Shown: piece by piece, positions 49,288 to 61,705 of the stretch
Layout of the letters: every line of letters starts with the position of its first letter
Position numbering within the stretch: the stretch's first letter is position 1
Origin: Cyanophora paradoxa
Taxonomy: Eukaryota > Glaucocystophyceae > Cyanophorales > Cyanophoraceae
Assembly (NCBI GenBank): GCA_004431415.1
Contig: QPMI01000039.1
Coordinates: 62,001-126,000, forward strand
Direction of reading: 5' to 3'
DNA length: 64,000 nucleotides
Notes under the pieces: generated by a model
Seen by the model: the letters and a program-made list of their open reading frames with translations, nothing else
Told to the model about the DNA's origin: nothing
The model's database searches: none
Made by a program: the position numbers and the translations under genes

Positions 49288-50124
49288 ACAACGGCGCCGT
49301 TGACGTCGACGTCGACGTCGCTTCTGACTTCAAATGATCATGATCATGAGCAGCTCTCTGTGTATTTTCCCAGCTCATCAAGATCGATATCAATGCATCA
49401 ATTGCAAAATACTTGACGTATTCTGCATGCATCCAGTCAATTAAATTACAATTGGGGGTCAAGCACAAACTGAGAGGAATTCCCCGTTTGAATCGTTCGA
49501 ATTCGAATCGTTTGAATTTGAATCGTTTGAATTCGAACGAGGCGGCTGTGCGTTTCATTTTATTTACAGTCTGGTCATTTGATTTACAGTCCGACGGTCT
49601 GGCATCAGGGCATGCGCATATCTCATTCCACGGTTGTTCGCATTCAAAAATGATTTTTCTCCGAGACTCTTCAGGCTTGCTCAATTCAATGATTCCCAGG
49701 CTGCCGCGCGCGGCAGCACGTGTATATATATCTGCAGCACACTGTGACAAGTACAGATCTAGAGACACTGATCATGACTTAGATCAACTTGCAAGTCGAA
49801 GCGAAGCGATCACGATCATCGGATCGCGGGAGAGCGGCGAGACGTTCTAGCGATTGCGCATGCTGCAGCTGTGCGCTCAAAATCGCTATTATGTAACGAA
49901 TTCAATTCGAAGTCGACATCGACTTGCCCACATATTGCGTTAACATTAACGTTGCATTAATATTGCATCCGAGTCACAATTGCGAGCTGCAGACGATCAT
50001 ATGTACACATGCACACTCGAGCTGAATCGAAGGGATGCATATCATTGTATGGCGCCGGCCCCGGCCCGCTTGAGCCCAAGCTAAGCTCGAGCTCGAGGGG
50101 CTAATTATTTATTTATAGTTATAA
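49288..50124. other. AT-rich intergenic interval with GAATTCGAA-type repeats
   Basis: Contains a GTCGACGTCGACGTCGACGT run (about 49303), three near copies of TTTGAATTTGAATCG/TCGAATTCGAATCG (49494-49540) and TGATCATGATCATGA. No exon is supported. Confidence 0.5.
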
Positions 50125-51157
50125 TTAGGCCGTGCCGGTCGCGGGCTGCGCGGCGCTCCCGAAGTTTCCCAGGACCTCCACAGACGGAGCCGGCCCCGCT
50201 GCGACGCCGGCGGCGGCGGCCGCCGCCACCGATGAGCTCTAGATCTGGAATGAGGGGACCCGAGGCAAACGAATCGGGCGCACTGTTCCAGATGAGGTTG
50301 GCACGGATCTCGCCGTCGGGAATTTTGGGGAAGGCCTCCGTGTGCAGATTGTAGTAGTACTGGTTCGCAGTGATGTTCTTGAACTGCTCCGCCGTGATGT
50401 CGATCCGGACCTGCATGAAAATTATCATAATCATGATCAGGAGCGCATGCGCATGTAATATTAAATTAAAGGCGATTCGATCGGCCTCTCCCACGCACAG
50501 CCGTGAGCTCTTTCTCCGCAGGCAGGGGGATCTGGATGTCGGCGTTCTGAGCATTTCGCACATCATGATTAGTCGACGTCGCGATGCCATGATGGCGATC
50601 GCGCAGCATCGGAATTCGAAGGCGCGGCATCGGATATTAATTTATATAATTATGATTCCAGTGGGGCAGGGGGCTTCTTCTTCGAAATTCGCACGTTAAA
50701 GACTTGGTGCGGCCCGTGGAGGTGCGAAAAAACGGGATTCGTCGCCGGCCTGCGCATGGGCGCGATTTTGCGGTCAACGCTAGCGCTGGCACGTTAACGT
50801 TGCGCATGCGCGTTCAGCTGCGCATGCAGCGCCAGGGCTTACGCCTTCGCGAGGCGCGTCCAGATGAGGCCCACGAAGGCGTCGCCCGAAGAGTTCACGA
50901 GGAGGAGCGCCCGTCCCCACGCCGGCGTGACCACGAACCTGCGCGGTCGCGCGTGCGGCCCGATCCGATCGAATTCGCGCCCTGATCGCGAGTTTGAAAC
51001 GGATGCCGACGCGGGCGCACGGGACTGCCTGGAAGCCATCGGAGACGCCGATGGCGTAGCCTTGGTACGTCCCCCCCGCGGCCGCGGCGCCGGCGGCGGC
51101 GGCCGCGAGGCCAGCGCACACCAAGGCGGCGAGCAGAAGGGCGATGCGGGGAGCCAT
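50125..51157 (-). CDS. Secreted CHRD-domain protein
   Basis: ATG at 51157 opens a clear signal peptide (MAPRIALLLAALVCAGLAAA), then GTYQGYAIGVSDGFQAVP. After introns come VVTPAWGRALLLVNSSGDAF, VGLIWTRLAK (ending in a GC donor), NPVFSHLHGPHQVFN, NADIQIPLPAEKELTA, VRIDITAEQFKNITANQYYY and NLHTEAFPKIPDGEIRANLI. H(L/I)HGP and YYYNLHTEAFP..GEIR are the CHRD-domain hallmarks, known from chordin and many secreted microbial and algal proteins of unclear role. The last exon reads GPAPSVEVLGNFGSAAQPAT, GTA and TAA at 50125-50127. All introns after exon 2 follow the GTGCG or GC donor pattern. Extracellular location is inferred from the signal peptide. Confidence 0.8.
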
Positions 51158-51219
51158 ATTTTGCGATTTTCGCGCGAATTCGATGGACTTCTGCCCCGCG
51201 CGCGGAGAAATCGAAATTA

Positions 51220-51756
51220 GCGCGAATTCTATCGACATCGGCGGCGCGCGCGCAGCGCTAGCATATAGCATGCGCATGCGCATGCGCAGCCACCGCAACG
51301 CACCAGCCGGCTTGAATATTCGAATCTCGAAGAGACTGGTACGTATTTTACATTCCCTAGCCTCGATCTACATTTCCCACCCCCCGGGCCCGGGGCCTCC
51401 TCTACATCTTGAATGTGAGCATACATAGGCCTCCTCGAGCTCGCAACTCGCAGCGCTAGCAGTTTCCCACGCTTCTCGAGCTTGCAACTCGTGCACGGTC
51501 GGATGAATCCGATATCGATATCAGCGCGAATTCTATTCATATCGGCGGCGCGCGCGTTGCGCTAGCTATAGAATGCGCATGTGCAGATCTAGCCTAGTAG
51601 ACGCGACGCACCGGTCGGCTCGGAATATTCGAAGCTCGAAGAGACTGGTACGAATTTTGCATTCCCTCGATCTACACCCCGGGCCCGGGGCCCCCTCTAG
51701 ATCTTCAATGGGAGCATGCATAGGTATTTTCCCACCCTCCTCCAGCTCGCAGCAGT
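51220..51756. repeat. Tandem duplication, about 304-bp period, two diverged copies
   Basis: 51220-51455 and 51524-51756 share, in order, GCGCGAATTCTAT, ATCGGCGGCGCGCGC, GAATATTCGAA, CTCGAAGAGACTGGTACG, CCCGGGCCCGGGGCC and AGCTCGCAGC. The copies differ by substitutions and small indels. This sits upstream of the CHRD gene. Confidence 0.8.
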
Positions 51757-51918
51757 CTCATGATCGCGTGCACGCTAGCACTCTAATTTCGTGAGCTGCC
51801 ATGCCGCGAGCCGGGCCGGGCCGGACGGGTAGGACGAATCCGAACACATTCTAGATCTGTTTCTCGTGGCGTGATTTGTCGATCGCAATTTAAGCGACAA
51901 TTGCAAGGCGGCTGCCGC

Positions 51919-52998
51919 TCAGCCGGCGAAGGCGGCGGGGAGGAGGGAGAGGACCCGCGACTCGAGCGCCCGCGCGCACCGGCCCGCGTCCGGCGACTGC
52001 GGCGGCGCCCCGGAGGCCCCCGCCCCTGCCACCGCTCCCGAGGCCGCGGCCGGCGCGGGGGCCGAGAGGAGCTGCGCGGCGCGCGAGGCCAGCGGGAGCA
52101 CTGCGGGGCCGGCCGGGGGTCATAATCAGGGCTGGAAATTCGGCGAAATTTTGGATTCGAAGCGGCGCGCACCCTCCTCGGCGACCCAGGCGCGCCACTC
52201 GCGCGCGGCGGCTGTCGCGGCGCCCGACCCGACGACGGACGCCACCGGCGCGGCCAGCACGCCCGCCTCGCCCCCGGCCTCGCCCATCGGCTGCGGCGCA
52301 GTCAGCCTCGTAGCAACCAATACTAAATCTAATAATAGATAGAGACCTGGGGGGCGGCGGGGGCGGGGAGGGTGCGGCCGTAGGCGCCGACGTGGGCGAC
52401 GAGGAGGCCCGTGCCCATCTCCAGTGCCAGCCGCGCCGCATCTGAAGCCTGCGAGAAGAACTCAAAGGGGCGCAGAACTCAAAGCGGGCGTAGGGGCGGG
52501 GGGGTACGGACCTCCTCCTCGAGGGCGGCGGAGGCGGAGGCGGAGGCGGAGGCGGAGTGCGCGTGGGCGCCGTGGGAGCCGTGGCCGTGGGAGGAGGCGG
52601 CGGGGGCCGGCGGGGGCGGCATCGCCTCGGCCTGCGCCCGCTGCTGCTGCGCCTGCGCAGCGCCTCAGAGCCCGCCGGAAACAGACGCAGTCGAATGAGG
52701 TCTAATGAGGCCAGAGGGATACGATGAGAACAGAAGGCCGGATAAACTACACTTTGGAAGACGACTCGAAATCAGAGGAGGGGGGCGGGGCGGGGCGGGG
52801 GGGACCTGGGAGAGGGCGGCGGCGGCCATCTGCGTCACGGAGAGCAGCAGCCCCAGCGGCGCCTGCGCCCCCGTCCGGCTCAGGTGAGAGGGAGGGGGGG
52901 GGGGGGGGGGGGGGGGGCGGGCCTGGCCGTAGGCGAAGCGGGAGGTGGAGAGGGGCCGCGTCTCCGGGGAGAAGGGCAGCGCGGCGAGCTCCCGCGGC
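51919..52998 (-). pseudogene. 3' part of a gene cut at the duplication joint, product unknown
   Basis: Phase-compatible exons on the minus strand read ELAALPFSPETRPLSTSRFA, then YGQ (GC donor), APLGLLLSVTQMAAAALSQ, a Ser/Ala/His-rich exon (SSHGHGSHGAHAHSASASAS), ASDAARLALEMGTGLLVAHV, GEAGGEAGVLAAPVASVVGS and VLPLASRAAQLLSAP, ending LLSLLP-type leucines (ESRVLSLLPAAFAG) and TGA at 51919-51921. No domain is recognised. Reading upstream, the first exon runs directly into duplicated DENND4 sequence at 52999, so the promoter and 5' exons are missing. Either the duplication destroyed this gene or the assembly joined unrelated pieces here. An intronic G run of about 23 lies at about 52892-52917. Confidence 0.6.
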
Positions 52999-55900
52999 CT
53001 CGCTGGAAGACGAGTCCGAGGCGCTGCGGGCCTCCGCCGGCGTCATCGGCCGCGCCACGACGGCCGCCGTGGGCGCCGCCGCGCGCTCGGCGGCCGCCGC
53101 CTCGGGGCCCAGGGTCCGCTACGTCCCGAGGAGGTTGCCGGACCCTCCAAGGAGCGCATCTACGCCCCCAAGACCCTCTGCGTCCTCTCCCACTGGCCCT
53201 TCCTCCTACCCTCCAGTCCTGGCTCCGCCAGCTCTACCAGATTTCCCTCTCCGGCTCTCCCCTACCCTCGAGCGATACATCTCCAACTTCATGCGCGAGG
53301 TGCCCTACCCCTCCCGGCCGCGTCCAGGTGCCCCGCCCCCGTACCCCTGCCTGCTCGGCGTACCCGCACCCGTCCGCCTTCAAGCCGCGGTACCCCGCAG
53401 GTGGCCGTGTACATCGGCGAGCGATCCCTCATCCTCTCCCGCCCCCCGCCCAACGAGCTACCCCTCGCCGACGTCCGCCCGCACCCCGCTTGCCCCCCCC
53501 CCCTCCCGAAATAGCTCTGATCGTGTACCCCGCAGTTCTCAATGCGCCGCGTCTTCGAGTGCCTCAGTCAGGAGAACATTCTCACCGTCTTCGCGTGCCT
53601 CCTCACCGAGCGCAAGGTGCCGTACCCCCCGTCCCCTTTCCCCCTCCCCATCGTCGTCCTGTGACTGTGTACCCCGCCCAGGTCCTCTTCCGAACATCCC
53701 ACCGCGCCATTCTGACGGAGGTCGCCGAGGCGAGCGCGTACCCCGCCCCAGCATCGACTCCCTTTTCTAACATCCCCGCAGTCCTTCCTGGCGTTCCTGT
53801 ACCCCCTCCAGTGGCGCCACGTGTACATCCCCGTACTCCCCGTGGGCCTCCTCGACTTTCTTTTCGCTCCTGGTGCGTACCCCTGCACCGCCACTGCTCC
53901 GTTCCGTGTTTCGAATGGGCTCTACCCCGTCCAGTTCCCTACCTCATGGGGGTACACTCCTCGCTCCTCGACGACGAGCTCGTATCCGCCCAGCTCCCCC
54001 ACGAGGTCGGCGTACCCCCGGTCGTTGCCCGTACCCCTCCTCAACCCTCCAACCCCAGGTCGTCGTGGTAGATCTGGACAAGAACAGCGTGACGTCACGG
54101 GACGAGCTGGGGTACCTGGTCAACCCTGCGTCCTCCCGTCCCTTCCTTCGCGCCGCGCAGCCAAGGTCCGCCCTCCCCGTACCCGGCAAAGCCGTTGCCG
54201 TCGAACTCCGTACCCCCCCAGCTCTCCGAGGCCCTCCGACCGCACCACCCCCCTTCGACGCCGCCATCCGGGACTCGATGGCGAGTATCATGTACCCTCC
54301 CTTCCTCCACCCCACCCTCCTGATCCTCTGCCCCCAGTTCGCCTACGTGGACCTGGCCTTCCAGGTTCGAATCCGGCCTGGTCCCTTTTTGCTTCCCGTC
54401 TGACTCCGCACCCGCAGAACGCCCCCGCCCCCGACGACGCTGTGGGCGCCCTCGGCTCGCGCCCCTTCAACCAGAAGGTCCGCGGTTCGAATCCGGCCGG
54501 GACCCTTTCCCTCGTCCGAAGCCGCGCCCAGGGCGTCCGTGCGGCCTTCCTCCGGTTCTTCGTGTCCCTCCTCAAGGCCCGCAATTCCCGTACCCCCTCG
54601 CTTTTTTTCTTGTCCTGAAGCTGCCTCCTCTTCCCGCAGAGCTACCGCCAGTTCATCCGCCCCCCGCCCCCCGCCCCTCCCCCCGCGGACGGCGAGCAGC
54701 CGCACGTACCCTCCACCGACGAGCTCTTCGACAAGGTACCCTTGAACCTTCTCGTACCCCTCCCGCTTTTTCCGAGCGCGTACTCCCGCAGGCTGCCTTC
54801 CTCGCGTCCCTTGCGGATGACTGTCGCGTGCGCACCCCCCTCCAACCTCCCGATCCCGTACCCTCCCACCGACACGCCCCCTCAGCCCTTCGTCTCCGCC
54901 TTTCTCGAGACCGAGGCCTTCGCACGGTACCCCCCGCAGCGTCCCATTACCCTCTGCGCGGATCCTTACCGCGTACCCCTGCACAGCTTCGTGCACGACA
55001 GGGGGGTACGGGACCCGGAGGCGCCCGCCTTGGACGTCCAACTCTTCGACGAGCACATCGAGGCGCGTACCCCTATGCTCACAAACCCGTACCCCACCCG
55101 CGCTGAGCCTCGCGCAGGCCAAGCTGAACGACTCGCGCTTCCGCATCTTCAAAAGGGTACCCCGCCCGGACCCCGCCCTAGGACCGGCCCACCCGACGTT
55201 TTCTGTACCCCTCGCAGGACACGCCGCTGCTCTCGGCTGACGGCTCGTTCACTAAAATGTATGTCTCGATCGGACCCGACGCCTCTGCTATCGATCCCCT
55301 TTGTGCGCACCGTACCCCGTCCCTCGTGTTTCTGCCCCTGAGGCGTGCCGTACCCCAGCCCGGTTCGCGTACAAGGTCTTCCCCTCCCTCGACCCCAAGC
55401 TCTTCCCCTGCCCCGCCACGGTACCCGTCTCCGCTGCAATGCCCCCCCCCCGCTTCGCTCTTACTGGTACCCCCGGAAGTTGAGCCCCTGGTACGGCCGG
55501 AGGGCGGCCGCTCCTCGGTAGCCCCCGGGGACGATTCGGGGGCCTTCGGAGGGCACCCCACGGCCCCCGCGGTGCGCCCGTACCCCCCCTTCAGGTCCGC
55601 CCCGACCCTTACCTCTCCCCCCGCAGGACGACCGGCCGCCCCCGCCTCGCGCCCTCGTCATCACGACCTTCGGTACACCCCCCCCCCTCCTCACGCTCCC
55701 CCCCCTCCACCTGATTTCGGCGTGTACCCCCAGGGACGTGGTTCACGCTGACGAGCTGGCTGGCGGGCACGCGCTGGCTCTCCCCCCCCGACGCCCAGGT
55801 CCGCCCCCTGGGGCTCAAAGAGCGCTCTAGACGGGCCTCGCTCTCGAGGGTACGGGATTAGGCGGGAAGACTCTCGAGGGTACGGGATTAGACGAGAGAT

Positions 55901-57855
55901 GGGCCTAGGCGGGAAGGCTTGTCCGGCGTGCTTCGTTGTGCGGCGCTTGCACCTCCCGGCTGCCCGCCACCCACTTCCCATCCATCGGGCCGACCCCTGC
56001 TTCCATCCGCCCACCCTCCTTTCCGCCCACTCACGGGCCCCCCCGGGCAGCTTGACCTGGCGCTGGACGTGCTCGCCCGCATGCGCCGCGGCGGCCTCCG
56101 CCCCGACGAGGTCCGCTCCCCGGCCCCCGCCCCGCCCCGCATCTCTGAGCGCCACGCCTCATAAAAGCTAGCATACAAACCTGCCACGCCCCGCCCCGCG
56201 CCGCCTCTCTGAGCGCCACGCCTCGCCCTGCCTCGCCTCACCCTGGGGCAGGGGGCGTACCGGGCGCTGCTGGCGGCGTGCGGGCGCTGCGGCCTCGCCG
56301 AGCACGCCCTCAAGGTCCGCCCAGCCGAGCCTCTTCGGCGAGCTCTGAGAGAGCGCGCCGCCGCTTCTGGCCCGAGAGAGCGCGCCGCCGCTGCCCCCGC
56401 GCCTCACGCGAGCTCGCGGCTGGGGGCAGGTGGCGGCGGACATGCGGAGCGCGGGGTGCCCCCTCGACGCCGTTGCCTCCGTCCTCCTCGCCCGCGCCCT
56501 CGCCGGTAGGCCTAGCTCGGCTCAGCTCTAGCCTCCAGGCTCTAGAATCTGGCTCTAGGCTAGATCTAGCCCGGACCCTCTCTGACCCCATCTGACCGCC
56601 GCTGTCTGTCCCCAGCCGACCGGCGCGGCGGGGAGGAGCGGCGCAGCGCCCCCGGGACGCCTCTCAAGGGGGGCGCGCCCTCCCCGCGGCCCTCGCCCCG
56701 CCCCTCCCCGCGCCCCCCGCCCTCGCCCGTACCCCCCGCCTCGGCCTCGGCCTCGGCCTCGGGCCCGCTGGACCCGGCGGCCATCCCCGTGCTCGTGCGC
56801 CGAGCCGCGCACGGCCCTGCCCACCACCGCCGCTCCGGCTCCGACGGCGGCGCCTCCTCCTCCGCCTCCGCCTCCTCCTCCTCCTCCGATCCGGCGCGCC
56901 CCTTCCCGCCCACCCCCCCACTCCTCCCGCCTCCTTAACTGGCTCGCAGGGGGCGGGCCCGGCGGGGGTAAGGGTGGAGGTGGATGCGGGGGCGCGCTGC
57001 GCCCACTGCGAGGCCCGCGTACCCGAGGCCGACGTGCGCGTACCCCCTACCCCCCTCCCCCGAAGCACGGCTTAAGACAAAGAGCCTTCGAGTAGGCGAA
57101 GCGACCAGATCGCCTTCATAATATCGGCTTCTTAGAAAGGACCCGCGCAACCTGCCCAGATGAGACGTAAGATGGATCGAATCGGCCGGGGGGTACGCGT
57201 GCAGGTGCGGGCGGGGTGGACGGCGCAGCTCTCCGACTACACGACCCGCTGCCCCAAGTGCCGCGGCCGCTTCGTTCCCCGCTTCTCGGTCGTCATCCAC
57301 CCGCCCCCGCCCTCGCTCCCCTCCTCCGGGCAGCCCCTACCCCCCCTCGACGCGTACTTCGTTCCCGCGGCGGCGGCCGCCGCCGCCGCGCGCGCCGCCG
57401 CCATGGTTCCCTTCCGCCCCGCCCACTCGCCCCCGCCGGACCCGACGCGGCCCTCCCCCCCCACCGTCTGCGAGTTCCTCTCGCCCTTCGTCCTCCGCAA
57501 GGAGGTACCCCCGCCCCTCTTCCCCCCCCCCGGCTCCTTTCCCTTACCCCCCACGCAGGTGGAGCGCCTGATCGCGGAGGACGACGCGCCGCCGCCCGCG
57601 GCGCCCTCCGGCGACGACTCGGTGAGCGCGCCGGCCCTCCCTGGCTTGCCGGGCGCGGATCCAAAGCGGGTAGAGGCGGTCCCTAGCTTTACCCCTCCGA
57701 AGACACTCTCCGTCTCTCGCCTCTCCCCGCCCCTCTCCCCGCCGCGCCCCGCCCCGCCGCTGAGCCGCGCGCCGGGGCAGAAGGGGGCGAGCCTGCTGGA
57801 GGGGGCGGTGCCGCGGGACTCGGCCGCCAGCCCCCTCCGCCTCGTCCACGAGTGC

Positions 57856-57892
<37 letters not shown>

Positions 57893-58009
57893 CTTGTCGT
57901 CACGTACCCCTCCGTCGCCTTCAGGCGGGGGGCGATCTACTGGAACGTGGTGTGGGCCTTCGCGGACATCGGCCTCCCCTCCGAGTTCCTCCTCCGCCTG
58001 CCCACGTAG
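52999..58009 (+). pseudogene. Truncated DENND4-like copy 2
   Basis: The uDENN exons and start codon are absent; sequence homologous to copy 1 begins in the middle of exon 4 (LEDESEALRASAGVIGRATT). One-base losses in C runs break the frame several times: CTACGTCCCGAGG lacks a C present in copy 1, as do the tracts before CCAGTCCTGGCTCCG and CGAGCGATACATC, so the LERYISNFMREV motif is out of frame. Downstream exons (dDENN, PPR, zinc ribbon) are largely preserved to TAG at 58007-58009. As written it cannot encode a working DENN protein. The pattern could equally be homopolymer sequencing error in a second haplotype. Confidence 0.75.
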
Positions 58010-58514
58010 CCGGCCCGTAGCCGGCGCGCCGGCGCCAGCGGCGGCCGCGGCGCCCTCGCCATGGCTACGTACGCGTGCACGCGCACGTTGTGGCCCCGGC
58101 ACCGGGCCCGGGGGCCGGCGCCGGCGCCGGCCCGCTGATCTTTACGAAACAGTAGCAGCAGCAACGCCAGCGCCATGGCCAGCGCCAGAGGGGCGCGGCT
58201 CGCCCCTGTGCATGAGCCGCCCGCGCGCGGCCGCCGCATGCGCAGCGCCAGCGCTAGCTATTGCGCGCGAACGGATCGATCGCGAATTCGAAGAACGCCA
58301 CGAGGGGCGCGGCTCGCCGTGCATGCATGCATATGTGGCCTAGGCCGCCCCCCCCCCCCCCCCCGGTGGCGGGTACAGGTCTGTACAAGGCTTCGTAGGC
58401 CGTAGGCCGCGAACTTCCCCCAGGCTTGGACGTTGGCCTGTACATGTAGCTAACCATGGCCAGCGTGCACATTCAGGCTCGAGGCACATGTACAGCTAAC
58501 CCTACCACCTTCTG

Positions 58515-60019
58515 GTGACGGACATGTGCACGTGCATGTACAGCTGCAGCGTAGCAGCGACTGGCCGGGTGCGCTTGCACGCGGGGGCGATAGCTGGACG
58601 GCGAGTTAGAAGGCGTGCAGCCGGATTCATCGGTGGCACGGATGCGCCGGCGGCGCCGGCGCTCTTCGCGCTGTGCGTGACGTCAGCGGTGCTGCTGCTG
58701 GGGTCACTTCGGAGCGCTGCCGCGCAGACATTCACGAACGCCGCCGGCTTCACATCTGAAGGCGCGCTGTCCGCTCCGGGTCGTACTACGGTACGCGCGT
58801 TCCACACGTAAACCCGCTGATGTGGCGCCGGCGCCTCGCCGCGCGTACGCTTGCGCAGGCAGCCTCCGCTACGAGTTCTCCATGAGCAGCGACCCGACTA
58901 CGAATCAAACGTATCCCCGCGGCTCGGCCCTCTGCCAGGCGACCGGCCAGCTCTACGTCATTGTGGGCGGCTGGGGCGAGGCGATCCGCAGAGCGAATCT
59001 CTCCGCGGGGGCGCCCCGCCCCGATACGCTCAGTGCGGCTCCTTTGACATCGCTCGCCCCGTGCGCCTCCGACAAGCTCTCGCGCAGCCGAGGCTCCGTA
59101 CCTCGTTGGCTTTTCGGACGGGACGAGCGCGGCGGCTGGCTTCACTGACGGCTACGGCACCAACGCGCGCATGAGCGCCATCGACGGAGTCGTAGGCTGC
59201 GTGCGCCCGCCGCCGGCCCCCGGCCCCCGGGCCCCGCCTGCCCGCCCGCCCGCCGGCGCCGCCTAGGCCTCCGCGCGCCCCGCCCCGCCCCGCCGACGCG
59301 CCGGCCTGCGCACGCAGCAACTTTCCTTCGACTCGCTATGCAAGTACCTCTACTTTGGTGGGACCCATCGCCGCCCTCCGTCCCTCTCGGCTCGCGCCCG
59401 CCAGGCCTGACCGCCGCGCGCCGCGCAGCGCAAGGCAACAGCATCCGCCGCGTGCGCATGGCGGACAGCTATCTCGAGACAATCGTCAACATTGCCGATC
59501 TGGGGGGGTCCGGCGCTCTGGTGCGTCAGCCCCATCCCCGCCCGCCCGCCCCCGCCCTCCCGCCCCCGCCCCGGCCCCCGCCGGCTCACGGACGGCTCGC
59601 TCGCGGGCCGCCGCCCTTCTAGACGGTGAGCCTCGACGGCCTGCGGGTGTACAAGTTCAACGCGTTGGCCCTCGTCAGCTACACCATCGCGAGTGCGTCC
59701 TCCCCCCGGGCGGCGCCGGCGGGACCCGAAGCCGACGCCGGCCGCGCCGTGCCGCAGCCGGAGCCGTCGCACCCGTCGCCGGAGGCCCCGCAAGGGGCTA
59801 CGCCGACGGCATCGGTGCGCCCCGGGCGCCGCCCCTTGGCCCTCGCGATCGGCCCCAGAACGGGGGCGGGGCCGGGGGTACAGGGACGGCGGCGGCGTTC
59901 GGGGAGGTGGCGAGGCTGCTGGAGGTCGAGCCGGGGGTACTGCTCGTCGGGGACATCGACGGCGGCGCGCTGCGCCGCGTCGACGTCGCCACCGGCGAGG
60001 TGCGTCGACGTCGTACCCG

Positions 60020-60051
<32 letters not shown>

Positions 60052-60904
60052 CGCTCATCCGGCTCGCAGGTGAGGACCCTCGCGGGGTCGCCCCCGAGCG
60101 CCGGCATCGCGCGTACCATCGTCGCCGGTGCGCCGGCGCCTTTCGTACTGCTCGGCACCGTACAGCCCGGCCTTCCAGGCCTGACGCCGTGCGCCGCGGC
60201 CTGGGGTGGGGCCGGGCGCAGGCGTCGGAACCAGCGCCCGCATCCACTCCCCCACGGGAATGTACTTCCACGCCCCCAGCAAGACCCTCTACTACTCCGA
60301 GGTGGGCGAGCGTTCCTCCTAATCTGTACCCCTGGCTTCCCCGTATACGTACCCGTCGCGACGCCCGCCGCCCCTCGCAGCTCATCGTGAACGTCGTCCG
60401 CAAATTCAACCTCCGAACGCGTGCGCGGGCCCTCGCTCAGAACCCGGCCCGGCCCCGCCGCTCACGCTAACGCTGTACCCCCAGTCGAGGTCTCCGGGCC
60501 GATCGTGAGCCTCCCCGTCCTCCAGCCGAACGAGGCGTGGGTCATGTCCGTCGCCTGCCAGCCCGAGCAGTGCGCCCCTTCATATTTATAGTGCCGCATG
60601 AGCCACTTGCGCAGTAAACTGAGTGCCTTTTTGTGCGATCGCAGGCAAGCCTGCTACCTCAACATGTGGTACCCCTTCCACCGCGTCTTCGTCCTCGACA
60701 TCTCCTTCCCCCCGGTGCCTTTCTATAATAAGCGCTGATCTACGCTTAGCCGGTTCGACGTGGCCTTGCGGTCGCATGCGCACGCAGGCGGCGCGGGCGG
60801 CGAGGCCGGCGGGGTGCGGGGCGGCGGCGGCGGGTCGCGCCTGCGTCGCGGTGGGCCCCGGCGCCTCGGTCGCCATCGACGGCGCCTCCTTCGTTGTCAC
60901 CTGA
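58515..60904 (+). CDS. NHL-type beta-propeller protein, copy 2
   Basis: Near-identical to the gene at 43869-46411, including the signal segment, NHL blocks and the C-terminal SVAIDGASFVVT with TGA at 60902-60904. Differences: five extra bases at the first intron donor (GTACTACGGTACGCG), a few missense changes (for example ETIVNIADLGG against ETIANIADLGG, GALRRVDVATGEVR against GSLRRVDVATGAVR), a changed intron before the QACYLNMWYP exon, and different C-run lengths. The conservative nature of the differences suggests that both copies, or both alleles, are functional. Confidence 0.65.
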
Positions 60905-61705
60905 ACCTGAACCTCGAGCGCGGCCAATCGGCTTGGCCCTTCGCCCGCGTTCCGAAGTTCGCCGAGCGGCCATCGGACCGCCCCACTCCCTTCTAGATCC
61001 CCTCCTTTCTTGTCTTGCACTTTATCCCTTTTCCTCCTTGGCCAATCGTCCGCTGTCGCCGGGCGGATCGCGGCGCGACTGGTCCGCCCGCTCTATATGC
61101 CTCTATATGCTTGATCGCTGCCGCCTCCGATCGCTAGGCCCCTCCGTTTGTCGTACCCCTGCATCTTCTAGCTCTGCTTCTTCCTCCCCCCTCCTCTTGT
61201 TTTTTACACTTTGCCTCCTCGCGTGCTTTATCTTCTTTCGGCGATCGACTATTCGGGTTTTTTATTGCTTCCGCTTTCGTCCTACTGACCAGCTGCAGCT
61301 AGCTATAGCTTCTGTGCACGATGATCAGCTTATTATCCGATGCATTTGATCAAATTCAAAACGCCTTGAAGCACGTGCACAAAGAGCCGGCACACTAATC
61401 AATCTCCACGCTCCGCCCTTACATATAATTATTCTCGAGATCTAGATCTAAATCTGGTACGTATACGCCTTACGACCGAATTTGTGCTCGAACCTCTTTT
61501 CTTTTCGACCGAGTTCGTCACGCGTACGTGCACGGCTTGCTGGACTCCGGGAGTCGGTCCGACAGTCCTCCTTTGCAAGCAAACCGCCGCCGCCATGCTG
61601 ATCGTGTCCTCGAACGCGGGTCAGCGATGGCCGTGTAATTTCGAAATCACGACTGGCCCGTTCAAGTGATAAATCGCGCGCGATTCTGTGCAGAATTCGA
61701 ACCTG

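Larger units (their letters stand above)
52999..61705. repeat. Segmental duplication, copy 2 (about 8.7 kb)
   Basis: Direct-orientation copy of 38313-47230. It starts within what would be a DENND4 exon and ends where AT-rich virus-like sequence begins. Relative to copy 1 it has many single-C losses, a 38-bp difference near 57065-57110, a shorter PPR-region intron (56115-56150), a replaced patch at 60578-60620 and a reduced segment at 61000-61100. Confidence 0.95.
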
